Shown: positions 34,105 through 45,557 of the stretch, in pieces
How positions within the stretch are numbered: position 1 is the first letter of the stretch
Layout of the letters: every line of letters begins with the position of its first letter
Source: Pictodentalium vernedei
Taxonomy: Eukaryota > Mollusca > Scaphopoda > Dentaliida > Dentaliidae
Direction: 5' to 3'
Assembly (NCBI GenBank): GCA_031216915.1
Contig: CM062296.1
Span: 62,857,084-62,921,083, forward strand
Length of the DNA stretch: 64,000 nt
Notes under the pieces: model-generated
What the model was told of the DNA's origin: nothing
Databases searched by the model: none
The model's input: the letters and a program-made list of their open reading frames with translations, nothing else
Position numbers and translations under genes: made by a program

Positions 34105-36157
34105 GAGTTAAACGACTAGATTTATGCTTGATATAGTGTCAGACATACAGCAGACCATATAGATAAAGGTCGGTAGGTTCCTATATGGGATACTTGGGGC
34201 CCGTTATGACAAAGGAACGTGTTAATTGAATTAGAAGTTGCCTCACGACTCTTACGTTGGTATCTTATTTAGGTAAAACTGTATTGATTGAGAAAAATGA
34301 ATATTATGTTACATCCATACACAACATAAAGCATACATAGGGAACACAATAATACAATACACAGGACATAATATAACAGTAGGCAAGTTAGAAACATAAT
34401 AGGTGAGGGATTCGACGGAAAGCTTTAAGCTTATGTATGTTGTCTCCCTCGTTCGAAATAAATTTACGCTATATAATTTGTGGTAGTAGATGAACTCGTT
34501 TAACACCACTCAAGGACCGAGGCACCAACGGTCAGTGTGATAGAATCAATTAAGATCACCGCGCCAGCAATAGTCCCTCCCAAACACTGAGCCAGAATGT
34601 CTCTCAAACCATTCCAACACAAAACAGGTGCGGCCGCTGGTGGAAAAGTTGGCCAAAGGAGCACCGGTCCCTGGGCGACGATATTTTCAAATGTTTAAAC
34701 TCTGTAAGCAGATATATGGGGGACAAATAGAAGAGAATAAGATAAGAACAGAGAGAAGACAAAAGGGGAGGAGGCGGTAAGAAGGAGGTGGGTAGACAAG
34801 TCTGAACACGAGTTTCCACACCTTGAAAACACGTTGTTTTTTGGGGTTTTTTTTGGAAGCAGCTCTCATACACAAAATTGGGAAGGAGTTTATCGTATTT
34901 ATGCGCTGCATTTTCAAGAAGGCTAGCGGTCGGGACGAATAAAGATTCCCCAGTGGAAGTATGATCTCTCCATACTGCACATGGTTGTGGTATTATTATA
35001 TAGATACGATGTGAGTTTACAGGATATATACCACTCTATATATCACATAATCATACTCACTCTTTTGGACTGCAGGATTAAATTATCCCCCGACCCCCTG
35101 TACAGTTAGATGTTTATATTATGTCGACATTTCAGTGACCGCCAACTGTCGCTTTACTCAAACATTTATGAAAATCTCTTTGAAAATGTTAACATCAGAT
35201 TTCTATTTTTGCTTCAGTGGACCCGAGAATTCGATCTAGTGACCTTATCAAAGGAAAAGTTATCACGAAACAAAAGATAGAAAAAATATAATGATACTCA
35301 AGTCGACATTTCAGGCTTTTTGTATGATAAAACTGCATACCTCAAAAGGATGAGAACCCATCAGTGTTCTATACAATGAACAATTTGTCCCCATTTCCCC
35401 AATGTATTCACATTAGGTGTATTACCAATAACTGTTTATTTTTTATTTTTTTTTTGTTGTTTTGTTTTCCCGTTTGACATTTCCAAACACTTTCACCATG
35501 AACAGAAAATAATTGATTTCTGTCTTGCCTTTTGTGGAAGGCATTTTCAGTCGTATCACTTTGTCGTTTGGGATATTCCAAATGTCAGTCTTGTTTTTGA
35601 CGTGGCAAAAGATCATCGGGGTTGCTATTCCGCAGTGTTATGGTTAAGAATGTTAGAGAACCACCCTGTGGGTATTTTTTTATTCTGATACATATCGCTT
35701 AACTGGTAGAATGCTAAATTATTTTTGGTCATCAGAATTTGTTCACGTGCCTTTGCATTGTTACAATTTATAGGAGAGTGCGAATAGGAAATCTCCCATA
35801 AATTGTAACAAGGCAAATCCTAACAGACTAAATAATTTCACTTCAAAGATAAACCGAAGCACATCCACTGAATTTTAGGCCTTTAAGTTGTGGTATCTGT
35901 ACTTCAGGGTAAAGCCCAAATATGGGCTTCCAGCACTCTACCAGTTAATATTTGGGACAAATCGGAGTAATTGGGTAGAAACATCGAGATATGGTTACGT
36001 CCAGATCACTCGGTTTGAAGGTGCGAAATGTTAACGTCCTTCCATTATAGCAAGCAGGATAGATCGCTAACAATACAACGTGCTGCACTTTAAATAGTAG
36101 TTCAGAAATAGGTATCATCTTGTTATACCACTATTGCTGTGCGTATTCAACGTTTTT
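34105..36157. other. Intronic DNA, one small hairpin
   Basis: The only structure seen is a hairpin at 35752-35817 (TTTGCATTGTTACAATTTAT mirrored by ATAAATTGTAACAAGGCAAA). No gene recognised. Confidence 0.45.
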
Positions 36158-36645
36158 TTTTTACACGCCTGTTCTGTGTAATCCCAATCTACGGCAACAC
36201 TAAACCATGCTGAAGATGAAAATCTGTTCCGCACATATGTGCGAAACGGAAATCCTTCAAGGACGGTTTTCAAAATAGAAGCAACATTTCTCTGGAATTT
36301 TCTACAAACCGTGCAACGCAATTACCATTTGAATCCCTAGCAATAGCTGAAAATCGTCCCCTGAGTTCCACTTTGCTCTATGTGCCAATAGGAACGCGGG
36401 AACAAAATAGTAACACAAGTTCCCCTCGCAAATTTGGTTGGTGTCTAATGAATTGTTGAGTGTCATTCTAATAATTGTTTCTTTATAGACGTGAGGGAGT
36501 GTAATAAACACTCGCATGTGAATGGATTAATCGATATTGCACTTGTGCCATCGCAGAAGGATAAAACTCGAGGCCTGCGGCATCTCGTTCTAGACTCCCG
36601 CGCTGGATCTCGTACCATATCGATTAACCCATTCACACGCGTGTC
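36158..36645. mobile_element. Two-module foldback repeat, copy 1
   Basis: Module 1 (36158-36505) starts TTACACGCCTGTTCTGTG and ends near GTGAGGGAGTGTAA. Module 2 (36508-36645) is a palindrome with arms GGATTAATCGATATTGCAC and CATATCGATTAACCCATTCA. The same two modules in the same order and spacing occur at 43121-43648. Confidence 0.7.
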
Positions 36646-37408
36646 TCATTCTGGTATATACGATACAATACAGACATTGGGAAATATTCTGGGTACAACA
36701 CGTGTGTAAACCAGATTATACGTAAGAACATCATGTAAGAAGGCATCTGATTGGACGTTAGGCGTTTGACTAACGGTATGACGTGGGTGAAATGATTCGA
36801 CATAAAACGGCGTGAAGAATGAAAGTTATCAGTAAAAATATCAGCTTCATTTACTCAATCAAGTTTATTCGTGGTAGAAACAAAAACCGGCCCAGAAACT
36901 ACCTTAACTCTCCAGAAACGACTTTATTTGACAAACAATTGTCTGGTTATCAAGCCCGGATTTATCCAGAACCCCCGTGTTTCTATCCTACCTTGACGAG
37001 CACTTTGTAACCTCCAAGGAGCCTTTTCAGTCCTATGATATAGAAGAACACAAATCTTTGAGAACAATCGGTGTCTTATTACTAACTGTAGCTTTCTGGC
37101 CAATGCAGACTAGTCCTGAACATGGTTCTACATCTTCCTTTATGGTTCTGGAGTACTCTGGTAAAATGGAATAACATGCCACTTTGAAAAGGTCACATTC
37201 AAGTTATATCTACCCCTAGTTTTGACTACTGCTATTACTGATACACACACACAGTTGCACTGCTGAAAGTATTACTGGCTTCTAACACAAATATCGTCAT
37301 CACTAACTTCTACCATCATTGAACCAATCCATAATAAGACATTTTATTCAACAATGTACATTAGATACCTGTTACATTTACATGACATATTTACAATGAT
37401 ATATACAT
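36646..37408. other. Intronic DNA
   Basis: Nothing recognised. Confidence 0.35.
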
Positions 37409-37569
37409 ATTATCGTGATTGTGTGCATGTCCTGTGATTTGTATCTGATTTGAGGTGGTGTCCAGAATGGGATCTCAACGATCCGGCTTTGCCGGCGAGT
37501 TGTGATCCCATTTTGGACACCACCGAGAATCTGATGCAAATCACAGGACATGTGCATTATCATGATAAT
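37409..37569. repeat. 161-bp near-perfect palindrome
   Basis: The arms include GTGCATGTCCTGTGATTTG and its complement, and GTGGTGTCCAGAATGGGATC and its complement. The centre is CCGGCTTTGCCGG. Confidence 0.88.
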
Positions 37570-38216
37570 TCATTTATCTAACAATTCTATCACATAAACA
37601 GATTAAATCTTAAATTATTAAAGCAGTTTTGAGACATAATGTTGGGTCGATCGCTGAAACGCACATAGAATGTATTCATACGCCTGTTATGATAGCCTGC
37701 CGCGTTACAAGAAACGAGTCATCTTTTTGATACGGAATCAGAATGAGTTGTCAATATGATAGGGAATCGGAACACATTATGTGATACGTACCGCTTTTCG
37801 TGTTTTTCAGGTCAAAACCAATATGATTGTTGGATAAAAATACTGAACGCCACCAGGATAGAGTACGGGGGGGGGGGGGGGGCAACAATCCGAGGTGGAG
37901 TCTTTTTCTGAATTTCACGCCGATATTCGGCTCGTGTCGAATACAGGAAAAACTCCATATCGGGCTCCAATCCCGGTTCTCTATCCTAGTTGTGTTCTGT
38001 CTTAACACTCACCACCACCATCACATTTACGTTTTGTTAATTTCTTGATTAGCAGAACATACTTTCTTTGCAATGCATAAGTCTAAGTTTATATGGTGTG
38101 TAATACCACTTTGCTTATTAATATGAATTTTAGTCACTTCATTCCAATGGCGATCTCGCAGAGATCAGTTGTAACTGACACGTGCTATTGAAAAGGATAT
38201 ATTTCATACACCAACT
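37570..38216. other. Intronic DNA with G16 tract
   Basis: There are 16 consecutive G at 37867-37882. Nothing else recognised. Confidence 0.4.
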
Positions 38217-38220
38217 ACTA

Positions 38221-38261
<41 letters not shown>

Positions 38262-38360
38262 ATCTTTATTTATGTGACATGTGCATGTTTCATTTTTACA
38301 GTATATTTAGAATCGTTACATATCAAACCCGGCCTTATAGGCCTATATGTCACACTTTTA
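38217..38360 (-). mobile_element. 3' terminus of a non-LTR retroelement with (ACT)n tail
   Basis: The minus strand reads GTGTGACATATAGGCCTATA...CATGTCACATAAATAAAGAT and then an (ACT)n microsatellite (AGT on +, 38218-38261). The same end with a different 4-base microsatellite tail is at 61496-61614. A conserved 3' end plus simple-repeat tail is typical of CR1/L2-like LINEs or SINEs that use them. Confidence 0.65.
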
Positions 38361-38823
38361 ATATTAGTGGTTTACTGTGAAGTAAGTGAGAATTCACTTT
38401 TTAATTGTTCTTAATTGTTGAAAGAAAGGTTTTAAGCAACATAAGGATATAACGATAATAATAAAACAAACTTAATATTATAATAATAACATCAAACAAT
38501 AAATAAAAGAAACTAAAATATAATTCATAATGTTGATCGAGTAAGCTAGAATTCCAATTGACGAAATCATTTTTCCTTCTAATTTTACATAAACTGCATG
38601 TTGAGGATCGCATAGATTTGAAAAGAACATGAGTTCCGGAGCCGGATTCCTAAGGAAAATGCGGTATAGTCACCCAGTGTTTTCCCGAAACTTACCGACA
38701 TTGGGGTGTAAACCAGATAATCTTTGATTATGATATTTCAAGTCCCAACTGATAAAATATACCATCTACATATCCACCAATTACATTCGTTGAAGGCATG
38801 CTTTCGTCATAGGTGACATTTAT
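38361..38823. other. Intronic AT-rich DNA, possibly more 3' UTR of the retroelement
   Basis: It lies directly upstream (minus sense) of the retroelement end, but I see no reverse-transcriptase motif. Confidence 0.3.
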
Positions 38824-39315
38824 TTAACCCTTTACCTAACGTAACGGCGAAAACCGGCCAGCGTTATTCACCAAAAATGCCATTCTATTTTCATTATATT
38901 TTTCATTTCTTGTTTCAAAAACATTGCTTATGACACCTCATTGGAACGAGCTCATCGAGCTCGTTCCAATGAGGGGCATAAGCTATGTTAGGGACGCAAA
39001 AAGTGAATTTTATTTGTTGGAGTTTAAAGATACTTTCGAAAACCTCGTTCGGTTTTACTGGTGGAGGAACCCGGAGTTCCCGTGCGCCTCAGTACCCAGT
39101 GCCACCGTGCCACAACGTGGACAATCGGGATTAGGTGCCTTACCCAAGGACACATGGCAGTTACCTGTGATGGGGATCGACTCATGGACCTTTCGGTTTG
39201 AAATCTAATTCCGTAACCACTAGCCACCGTGCTCCTTGCAAATTTAAAAACAAATAGTTATTTAAGAATTGTGTAAGCAAGTGCCGTTTGAATTTCGTGT
39301 TAGGTAACGGTTTAA
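38824..39315. mobile_element. piggyBac-like TTAA MITE split by a SINE
   Basis: TTAACCCTTTACCTAACG is at the left (38824) and GTTAGGTAACGGTTTAA at the right (39312). The core is CATTGGAACGAGCTCATCGA with its complement. A SINE fragment at 39011-39238 interrupts the right arm. Confidence 0.85.
39011..39238 (-). mobile_element. SINE fragment nested in a TTAA MITE
   Basis: The minus strand shows a tRNA-like head (GCACGGTGGCTAGTGG), GTGTCCTTGGGTAAGGCACC, CGATTGTCCACGTTG, then a jump to the CCTCCACC-AGTAAAACC block and the GTATCTTTAAACTCC tail. An internal deletion removes about 100 bases of the body. Confidence 0.75.
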
Positions 39316-39324
39316 TTGACATGT

Positions 39325-39840
39325 ATTGTACTCATTTTGGGCACCCAACCACACGACTCAGTAACTTCAAGGCCTACATTCGTATGGCCAACTGTGTAGG
39401 TAATATAATATTTAGCCACGTTCAAAACTCCAAATTGGGAACCCAACAACATGAACCGGAAACTGCAGACCAGCATTCGTATGACCAACTGTACCTGTGA
39501 TGTGCGTATAAGATTTAGGCTCGTAAAAAAACACCAAATTGGGCATCCAATAACACGAAACGGAAACTGCAGACTTTCATTCGTATGGTCAGCTTTTTCT
39601 GTAATATTAGTATAACATTTACACTCGTAAAAAATCCAAATTGGGCACACAACAACATGAAACGTATTCAGGACATCATTTGTATATTCAACTGCATCTG
39701 TAATATAACTATAAGATTTAGTATCGTTAGAGACCCCAAAATGGGAACCCAGCAGCACGGGTCGGAAATTGCAGACCTTTATTTGTATGGTCACTGTGTC
39801 TGTGATATAAGTGCAATATTTAGTCTCGTAAGAAACGGAA
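39325..39840. repeat. Tandem repeat, unit of about 100 bp, five copies
   Basis: The word ATTYGTATG-YC starts at 39378, 39474, 39579, 39678 and 39781 (96-105 bases apart). Each copy also carries CCAAATTGGG-ACCCAACAAC and GGAAACTGCAGAC-like words. Open frames on both strands here are by-products. A related single unit may lie near 51850-51910. Confidence 0.85.
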
Positions 39841-39964
39841 TGATTACCAGCAAGCGCGAATCGAAATATAAAATTGCAATTGTTTTTGCTATATTTTTGT
39901 ATCTGACGTCACTTTTAGCATCTATGACAATATCCTGATCGTCGTAATATATGTGGAACTATAG

Positions 39965-40046
39965 AATATACCCATAGTAGCTTGGTGTACCAAATGTTCA
40001 CCACGACTAGTGAACATTTGGAACACCAAGCCACTTTGGGTATATT
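39965..40046. repeat. 82-bp palindrome
   Basis: AATATACCCATAGTAGCTTG and GGTGTACCAAATGTTCAC are mirrored about CGACTAGTG. Confidence 0.82.
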
Positions 40047-41528
40047 TTATTTACACAATGACCGTCAGATTATTAAGTTTTTCTCGATATTACTGAGCAG
40101 CAGACGTACATACGAGCGAATCTGTTTTTGTTTACACGAGCATCGATGGGCGGTACTTCCGCTGTCAAATGTATCGCCGAAACGAAATGAAAAAAAGAAA
40201 CTGAGCCTTTTTCGTTTTAATAACATAATAACACACTGCATGTTTGTTAATTGTTGGCATCTTATGAGGTAAACCCATTTAAAAACGTAATAAATAATTG
40301 CCACTTCCATTTCACTCTTCGCGAGGCAACGTGCGATACATTTAGACAAGTTTGCATTCAGGTCGATGTCACCAAAGGTCAACGAGGATGTAGTTCTACT
40401 GTAGGTGTAATTTTTTACCATTGAAAATCAATTGCTGGCGTCTTCATCACGGTTGGTGTGTAAAGCTAAAATTTATGTCATAGGCTTTTCATATATAGTA
40501 GAGTAGGTTATCATGGTACAAGATCATGTTTAGCCATTCTATATTACCCACATTTGAGGATTTCTACCTCAGTTCATTTCTTACTGGATCACATTGTACC
40601 AGCAATGTAGAACTAGTTTACCAGACGAAACTGCCCATACAGGAAAAATTATGGGAGGATGATCGTAAACCACAATCTTAGTTTCTCCACTGCCCTCTCA
40701 CCCTGATCGTTGCGTGCGATGGCTAAGAAAATTCACTTTAATATGAATGAATCTATAAAATATAATGGCACTAACGCATCATCAGAGCTGGATCCAAAAA
40801 AACCTTTGCTAAAAACGAACGAGCCAATGTATATTTCGTTTTATTTAATGCTCATGCATCAATTCACGCTGAAAAATTAAGTCATATTCCCCTGTCGGTC
40901 GGCAAAACGAAATATCAAAATGATATTTAGAAATCGATATTTCATCGTAGGTTCATTTCCACTGTCTTCGATGTTCAGTGGCAGCACGTTTAATGGGCCG
41001 ATAAACATTTACATGCAATCATCACAGAGTCAGCACATCAGTAATGAATTCCAGAGTCCCAAATACAAACGAATTCGAATAATTGATAGTGACAGTGACT
41101 AAATCAATTCATTAAATCAGCGGTTTCAAAGTTTGACTTTCTCATTCACCTTCCAGCGAAAAGCCGAAATCACTTTCAAATTTCTTCAGTTCAACTTCAC
41201 ACGTCTTCAGTGCATTGAGTTCAAAAAAATAAAATGACGTGTCTTGTTATTGAAAATAAGAAAGTTGTGTTTTTTGTTATTGTTCTATTTCTTCGAAACA
41301 CATTGCGATTATTTCAATTCGCCAGCCTTGGTAAATCGTAAAGTTAGGGGAGAAATAAGACGGGACTACTTTTTGTGCGGATATTCACACATTCCAATGG
41401 TTGGAGTTTGGTTGTTGTAATTTTTGTATGGACGCCGGTTCGGCACATAAATTTTGCGCCTTAATGGCAAATAAAGGCCACAAATTGGAGAGTTTGTAGT
41501 CGTAGAGCATTAAATAAAAAGAAAATTC
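40047..41528. other. Intronic DNA with a possible coding remnant
   Basis: A short open stretch at 40920-41101 (+) ends in K-R-I-R-I-I-D-S-D-S-D and a stop, with an AATAAAA about 130 bases later. It could be the C-terminal end of a transposon or retrogene protein, but no domain is recognisable. Confidence 0.3.
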
Positions 41529-41674
41529 ACGAAAATTTGATGAATACCGAAAATATCTCGTTCGTGGCTACAAGAAATATGAGGATCTTCACTCGCGACT
41601 GCGTCGCTCGTGAAGATCCTCATATTTCTTTGTAGCCACTCACGAGATATTTTCGGTATTCATCAAATTTTCGT
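41529..41674. repeat. 146-bp near-perfect palindrome
   Basis: The arm ACGAAAATTTGATGAATACC continues through AAATATGAGGATCTTCACTC and is mirrored about GCGACTGCGTCGC. Confidence 0.9.
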
Positions 41675-41882
41675 CAATATCCTCTATATCTTAAACATTA
41701 GAAATTTGAGTTTCCGATGTGAAATAGTAAGCTGTAATTCTGAATAAGATACATTGTGTCCGATGATGAGGTTCAGTAATAATTTAATTCTTAATCCCCA
41801 TGGGCGGCAACATTAAACTATTGTTGATCTCTTAATTGTTTGATGTCCATTACATTGCTCATACATCGAATACACCTTTCTA

Positions 41883-42574
41883 CAGTTGAAACTAGAAGTC
41901 CTGTCACTGTACTGTGCACTATTTTTTGAAGTAATAGCGCGCTGAGTAAATGTACTTTTGTTCCTGTCAAACTGCTCCATTACCGTAACTCAATTCCCGT
42001 AGAAAAACAGCGTGCCCAACTCTGTACACTTTTATACTAGTCAATAGAGATCATTCCTGACCTCTATTCGGTTACATTTACATGTAATGGCGTAAATGGA
42101 TATTAAAATTCGACTGCATATATACAGAATGAAGAGAGTGCATTACTACTTAATCACAGCGCCATATATTCCCACTCGAAAAAGTATTCATAATTGTTCA
42201 TAACAGCACAAGAAACATTTTCAAGGTTTCATCACATGGACCACAGGGTACAACCTGGTGATCCATGTGATGAAAGTTTGCAAGTGCCTCTTGTGGTTTG
42301 TACTCAGAAATTGTAAATAATTACTAAATGAAAAATCTATCCCACAGTGATTTAGTAGTAATTCACCCTCCTGTAGTCTCAATATTTTCTTTCTGTTTGA
42401 TCGGTTATTTTTCGTGATTTCACTACCGACCTCGCCAATAGCACATTATGTTTTGCACTGCGCAACGCAAACGCCCTTGTGTATTTCAGACTACTTCATT
42501 CTTCTGAAGTAAGGAGCGCATTAACTAACGCGCATTTTCTGCGCTAATTGTGACAGGTCTTCTAGTTTCGTCTG
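41883..42574. mobile_element. Long TA-type MITE with CAGTTGAAACTAGAAG ends, 692 bp
   Basis: The termini CAGTTGAAACTAGAAGTCCT and complementary AGGTCTTCTAGTTTCGTCTG are each flanked by TA. The arms are partly mirrored throughout (AATATTTTCTTTCTGTTTGA, TACTTCATTCTTCTGAAGTA), with the centre at GGACCACAGGGTACAACCTG (about 42240). No coding frame. Confidence 0.88.
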
Positions 42575-43120
42575 TAGTTGTGTTACAATCACATTAACTT
42601 GCCATTAAAAGTTAAGTTTCCTTTCGTGCACAAAACCGAAAGCTCTCTGTTGTCTTCCTTTATTAAAAGTAACAAAGGGAAACCTGGATTTATTTTCTCC
42701 TGATATCATAAGTTTTTTTTTCTCGACGGTTCTGTGCTTCTTAATTAGACGTTCTTGGCTCGTTTAATAATTTAAAAATAGATAAGTTTATCGAAAATCT
42801 ATTTTCAAGACGGTATAATTCTGGGGGTGCCTAAATGTTTATTTGCTTTTTGTGCTGGTCCACCCACAGCATCAGTCTGGCATCGAAGACCCACGTTTAT
42901 CACATAGTTCCCATAAAATAGCTGATTTTGGAAAATATCGTCCACAGCACGTCTAATCCGGGAATGGCGTTAGAAGTCACCACAGACGTTATAGCGTTGT
43001 CAGTGAGTTTGTTTCGGAAGTAGAATGGAATTAATCTTATCTTTTTTCAGTAACTGTCTATCTAATATAAACAGGAGACGACATATGCAGAAAACATTTC
43101 CTGAATAACTAAATATGTTT
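42575..43120. other. Intronic DNA
   Basis: Nothing recognised. Confidence 0.35.
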
Positions 43121-43648
43121 ATTACACGCCTGTTTGGTGTAATCACCATCTACAGCAACACTAAACCATGCGGAAAATGAAAATTTGTTCCGCAAATATA
43201 TGCGGAACGGAAATGGTTGACGGATTATATTTAATTAGAAGCGAAATTTCACTCGAATTGTTTACAAATCGTGCAACGCAATTACAATTTGAATCGCTAG
43301 CGATAGCTAAAAATCAGCCCCTGAGTTATAATGTGTTCTATGTGCCAATAGGCACATAAAACACATTGGAGCTCAGGGGACGATATAGTAACGAGAGTTC
43401 ACCTTGCAAAGTTGATTTTCGATAAAATGTGATCTTTGTGCTGATAGCTGTCAAATGAATTGCTCAGCGGCCTTCCAATAATTGTTCTTATAGACGTGAA
43501 GGCGTGTAATAAACACAGAACGACAGGCACGTGTGAATTGGTTAATCGATATAGCAATTGTGCCATCGCTTCGGCCTCTCGTTTTCTCCTCCCGCGCTGG
43601 CACTCCTGTCATATCGATTAACCCATTTACACACGCGTGTCGTTCTGC
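43121..43648. mobile_element. Two-module foldback repeat, copy 2
   Basis: Module 1 has inverted ends TTACACGCC (43121) and GGCGTGTAA (about 43509). Module 2 (43515-43648) is a palindrome with AGAACGACAGGC and complement, and GGTTAATCGATAT and complement. An inner small hairpin ATGTGCCAATAGGCACAT lies near 43339-43356. Confidence 0.72.
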
Positions 43649-43655
43649 ATATGCA

Positions 43656-43820
43656 CTTTTTGTCTCGAAAACATAGCTTTTAACACCTCATTCATTGGAA
43701 CGTTGTGGAGATCATAAGCCTTGTTTTGGGGCAAAAGTTGGACAAAGATACTAAAATTTGGATAACGATTTTTGTGAACAGCGCTTGCCAGCTTCAGTCA
43801 CTAAGTTAGCTAAAAGTTTA
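43656..43820. mobile_element. Degenerate piggyBac-like MITE
   Basis: It keeps GTCTCGAAAACATAGC, a weakened CATTGGAACG centre and the ACAGCGCTTGCCAGCTTCAG end. TTAA is not preserved on the left. Confidence 0.6.
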
Positions 43821-44311
43821 AAATTCGCATTATGTGATAAAAAGAATCTGAAATTTGTCAAGAGTTGACATGCACTTTCTGAACCTCGATAACTAAAATT
43901 GATCTGAGCCTCGGTAAACATCTGTTCAGATCGATTTTCGTGAAATCGGTACAGATTTCAGAATTTCGCGACACGTTACAGATACTTTATTTGTATGATT
44001 GACTGCGTACTGTACAGTCACCGTGGACTGGTCATAATCCACGCGTGGGCAGTGGTTTCCAGGCATGCGTTTACCAGGCAATAGAAATCATCAGCAGCAC
44101 AATTTAAATTAATGGTATTAATCATGGGCGCAGATCATGGGGGGAGGGACGGGGGGGACGTGCCCCCCCCCGATATCATCAAGGGGGGGGGGGGGCATGG
44201 TATGCCATGTCCCCCCACCACTGGGGGGACATGGTATGACATGTCCCCCACTATGCTCCCCCACTGCTGCACCCTCTCATCAATTTTAATGCGAGATTCA
44301 CTTCTGATACA

Positions 44312-44450
44312 CGTTCAACTAGTCCAAACTTGGACCCACAGTTCATAATATAATTTTGGGGTTGGTACGGCCTGTACTGTAGCTGTATCAACCACAAAAA
44401 TTATATTACGGACTATGTTTGTGGGTCCATGTTTGGACTGACGTAACGTT
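44312..44450. repeat. Palindrome inside the hAT-like element
   Basis: ACTAGTCCAAACTTGGACCC is mirrored by GGGTCCATGTTTGGACTGAC. The inner AATATAATTTTGGGGTTG and complementary CAACCACAAAAATTATATT also pair. Confidence 0.78.
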
Positions 44451-44704
44451 CAACGAACAGTTGTTCAACACTGCGCCTTCAAATAAGTTGTTACTCAGCC
44501 AGACACAGCTGTGGGTTGCACGAATGCATAAGCAGCATAACTATTTGATATCGGAATATCAATGTTGCAGACAGAATTCTTATGCAGAGAGAGTAATAGG
44601 CCGGTACTGAGCTCGTGAAAATGTGCAAGACAGTATCGTCTGCTTTGTTTACATTTTGAAAATGAAATTTATCGATCGAATTCATTCAATTCACGCGACT
44701 TGTT

Positions 44705-44771
44705 GATGACGTATGTGTCGGGCTGTTATTGGATCTGTTAATCCATTAACGGGCCCGACACATACGTCGTC
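44705..44771. repeat. Small palindrome inside the hAT-like element
   Basis: GATGACGTATGTGTCGGGC pairs with GCCCGACACATACGTCGTC, with a GTTAATCCATTAAC stem at the centre. Confidence 0.8.
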
Positions 44772-45201
44772 GCTCCATCTGTTGGGCCCTTATGCTAATC
44801 CACCGCACAGTTGAATTGTGTTAATCTAATAGGGAACGCTCGGTAAAGCGGGAACAATTATGGTTAAGCATTTTGACAAAATTACAACAGGCTGTTGAAA
44901 AATTTTTTTTTTTCTACTAAATAATTAAGAGAAATTATACCCCAGAGGCCACCAGAATGCACCATTTGAAAGCGCAGTTTAAAAATTTTCTTGGGGGAGA
45001 ACCCCCACAAACCCCCCTCTGCCGGCTCGTGCCTGCGGCACTCGCTGCAGATGCCTTGGGCATCTGCCCGTCCCCCCCCCCACTTTTTGGAAGAGATCTG
45101 CGCCCATGGTATTAATTAAATTGTGATGATTATTACTATAATTAGTGTTTGGAAATGGATATCTTGCCCGCTCGTGGAAAGTGACCAGTCCACGGCGGCT
45201 G

Positions 45202-45557
45202 TATTGTATGTGACATAAGTTCAAGTATCAACGGCAGTCTCATTTGAAAGTAAATAATTTTTAACAAGAGCAAATCGGAACAGAAGAAAATGTCCCCACT
45301 CGAAAACTAATTATGTGAGGAGGGGGGGGGGGGGGGGGGTCTTAGTCCACTCCCTAGTTACGTCCGATATCTGTCACGTTTGACCTTACGAGCACATTTG
45401 CAGCCAATGCTTAACAAGCAAATTTTTTATCATCTCAAAACGTATAGTCTGTTAGATTTTTGTGCTGAGGAAAATTGCCGCAAAGAGCAGCGTTTTCTAT
45501 TGGTAGAATATTTTCTCTTCTCTCTTCATTAATACTGAGGTTGTGTTTTCTTTTCAG
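45202..45557 (+). other. Intron 3' end with G18 tract
   Basis: There are 18 consecutive G at 45322-45339, about 220 bases before the acceptor. The acceptor itself (TGTTTTCTTTTCAG) ends at 45557. Confidence 0.6.

Larger units (their letters stand above)
44123..45108. mobile_element. hAT-like non-autonomous element with exact 8-bp target duplication
   Basis: The inverted ends CATGGGCGCAGATC are flanked on both sides by GTATTAAT (44115-44122 and 45109-45116). An 8-bp duplication and CA...TG ends with GGGCGCAGATC fit the hAT superfamily. Next to each end lie C/G homopolymer blocks. It contains two palindromes (44312-44450 and 44705-44771) and no transposase. Confidence 0.85.
44015..45201. mobile_element. 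TA-flanked MITE (CAGTCACCGTGG ends) split by a hAT-like element
   Basis: CAGTCACCGTGGACTGGTCA at 44015 pairs with the complement ending CCACGGCGGCTG at 45201, both flanked by TA. The host sequence (CAGCACAATTTAAATTAATG...TTAATTAAATTGTGATGATT) is interrupted at its centre by 44123-45108. Confidence 0.85.
28958..45557 (+). other. 16.6-kb intron of the split receptor
   Basis: It begins GTAAGT and ends with a pyrimidine tract and CAG (TTTTCTTTTCAG). Phase is 0 on both sides. It is packed with MITEs, SINEs, foldback elements and tandem repeats. The join rests on splice consensus, matching phase and domain logic (a signal peptide and ectodomain lacking membrane helices upstream; helices lacking a start upstream of the acceptor). 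Confidence 0.78.

Noticed and set aside
45543-45557. GTG start for the second receptor exon
   Set aside because: The five codons before 45558 are the intron's pyrimidine tract and acceptor CAG, not coding sequence.
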